From: Micromonospora sp. CP22
Lineage (GTDB): Bacteria; Actinomycetota; Actinomycetes; Mycobacteriales; Micromonosporaceae
Assembly (NCBI RefSeq): GCF_009712475.1
Contig: NZ_VCJO01000003.1
Coordinates: 372,916 to 436,915 of the forward strand
Length of the DNA: 64,000 nt
Reading direction: 5' to 3'
A program made the translations under genes and the position numbers. The notes under the pieces were generated by a model. That model was not told where the DNA came from. It did no database searches and was given only the letters and a program-made list of their open reading frames with translations. Each line of letters begins with the position of its first letter. The stretch's first letter is position 1. Shown piece by piece: positions 63,608 to 64,000 of this stretch.

Positions 63608-64000
63608 TCAGCGCCGGGTCGTCGCCTTCCTGGCCGGCGCCTTCTTCGCCGGGGCCTTCTTGGCGGTCGCGGTCTTGCGGGCCGCTGTCGCCTTGCTCGC
63701 CGTGGTGGTCTTCTTCGCCGCGGTGGTCTTCTTCGTCGCGGCCTTCTTCGCCGGAGCGGCCTTGGCAGTCGTCTTGGTCGCCTTGGTCGCGGTGGTCTTC
63801 CTGGCCGGCGCGGTCTTGCTCGCCGTGGTCTTCTTGGCTGCGGTGCTTCTCGCCGCGGTCGTCTTCTTCGCCGTGGTCGCCTTGGCACCGGTGGTCTTGG
63901 CGGTGGCCCCGACGGTCTTCTTCGCCGCAGCGGTGGCCTTCGGCACCTTGCCGCTGGCCACCATCTCCTTGAACCCGGCGCCGGGGCGGAACGTCGGCAC
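63608..64000 (-). CDS. hupB: HU-family nucleoid protein HupB with Lys/Ala tail (5' end beyond the window)
   Basis: Only the 3' part is present. The visible protein begins at the end of the HU fold (VPTFRPGAGFKEMVASGKVP) and continues as a roughly 110-residue tail of AKKTT, PAKK and PARK repeats, the actinobacterial HupB signature resembling histone H1. The tail gives extra DNA-binding and is a known target of acetylation in mycobacteria. The missing N-terminal dimerisation part should lie to the right of the window. Orientation opposite to ppk-mutT1 matches Rv2986c. Confidence 0.92.
   Translation of the reverse strand: MPTFRPGAGFKEMVASGKVPKATAAAKKTVGATAKTTGAKATTAKKTTAARSTAAKKTTASKTAPARKTTATKATKTTAKAAPAKKAATKKTTAAKKTTTASKATAARKTATAKKAPAKKAPARKATTRR

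Overview
The window is high-GC actinobacterial chromosome with frequent GTG starts. The likely family is Micromonosporaceae (Micromonospora or a close relative). This placement is an inference from gene content, the DUF5753/DUF397 regulator pair and intergenic palindromes of a style I associate with Micromonospora; no 16S or tRNA gene is present to confirm it. From memory, most of the gene order matches the M. tuberculosis H37Rv segment from xerC/dprA/yifB (about Rv2894c-Rv2897c) to hupB (Rv2986c), so the backbone is vertically inherited core genome. Accessory genes sit in the gaps.

Layout. 1-6.3 kb: yifB-dprA-xerC and a class V aminotransferase on the plus strand, convergent with an M23 peptidase, then an 18-bp minisatellite. 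6.4-12.3 kb (minus): DUF2469-rnhB-NUDIX, two signal peptidases, and rplS, trmD, rimM, a KH protein and rpsP. 12.6-16.2 kb: DUF402 protein, proS, an amidohydrolase and a Uma2 remnant. 16.3-24.4 kb (minus): ffh, glnD-glnB-amtB with a GlnR-like site, a phosphotransferase and ftsY. 24.5-27.2 kb: PhoD-type phosphatase, an internally deleted DUF664 protein and a HAD hydrolase. 27.2-34 kb: smc, a small coiled-coil protein, then exported CAP and GH114 proteins. 34-39.5 kb (minus): mutM-rnc-plsX-rpmF-DUF177-sepIVA and coaD-rsmD. 39.5-42.6 kb: two LPVTG cell-wall proteins with matching upstream regions. 42.7-51 kb: recG and a DAK/FakA-like protein, rpmB, a GNAT, thiL, an Lrp-type protein, DUF3515 and ddl. 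51-57.3 kb: XRE/DUF397 pair, ROK kinase, PrmC paralog, a Cys/Met-metabolism PLP enzyme, gpsA and plsC. 57.4-64 kb: fbiD/cofC, a small OB-fold protein, ppk, mutT1, a membrane endonuclease/exonuclease/phosphatase-family protein and the 3' part of hupB.

Functional groups: ribosome and tRNA maturation (rplS, rpsP, rpmF, rpmB, trmD, rimM, rnc, rsmD, proS); co-translational export (ffh, ftsY, two lepB); ammonium sensing (amtB, glnB, glnD); phospholipid precursors (plsX, plsC, gpsA, FakA-like); chromosome biology (smc, xerC, recG, dprA, yifB, hupB, mutM, rnhB); phosphate and polyphosphate metabolism (ppk, phoD). Several genes without a Shine-Dalgarno sequence have TANNNT 6-7 nt before the start codon, the actinobacterial leaderless-mRNA signature.

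The best candidate for something undescribed is the LPVTG pair at 39.5-42.6 kb: two modular, disulfide-rich surface proteins whose predicted mature N-termini both begin His-His and whose upstream regions align without gaps over 90 bp. I see no phage, integrative element, CRISPR array or large foreign island.
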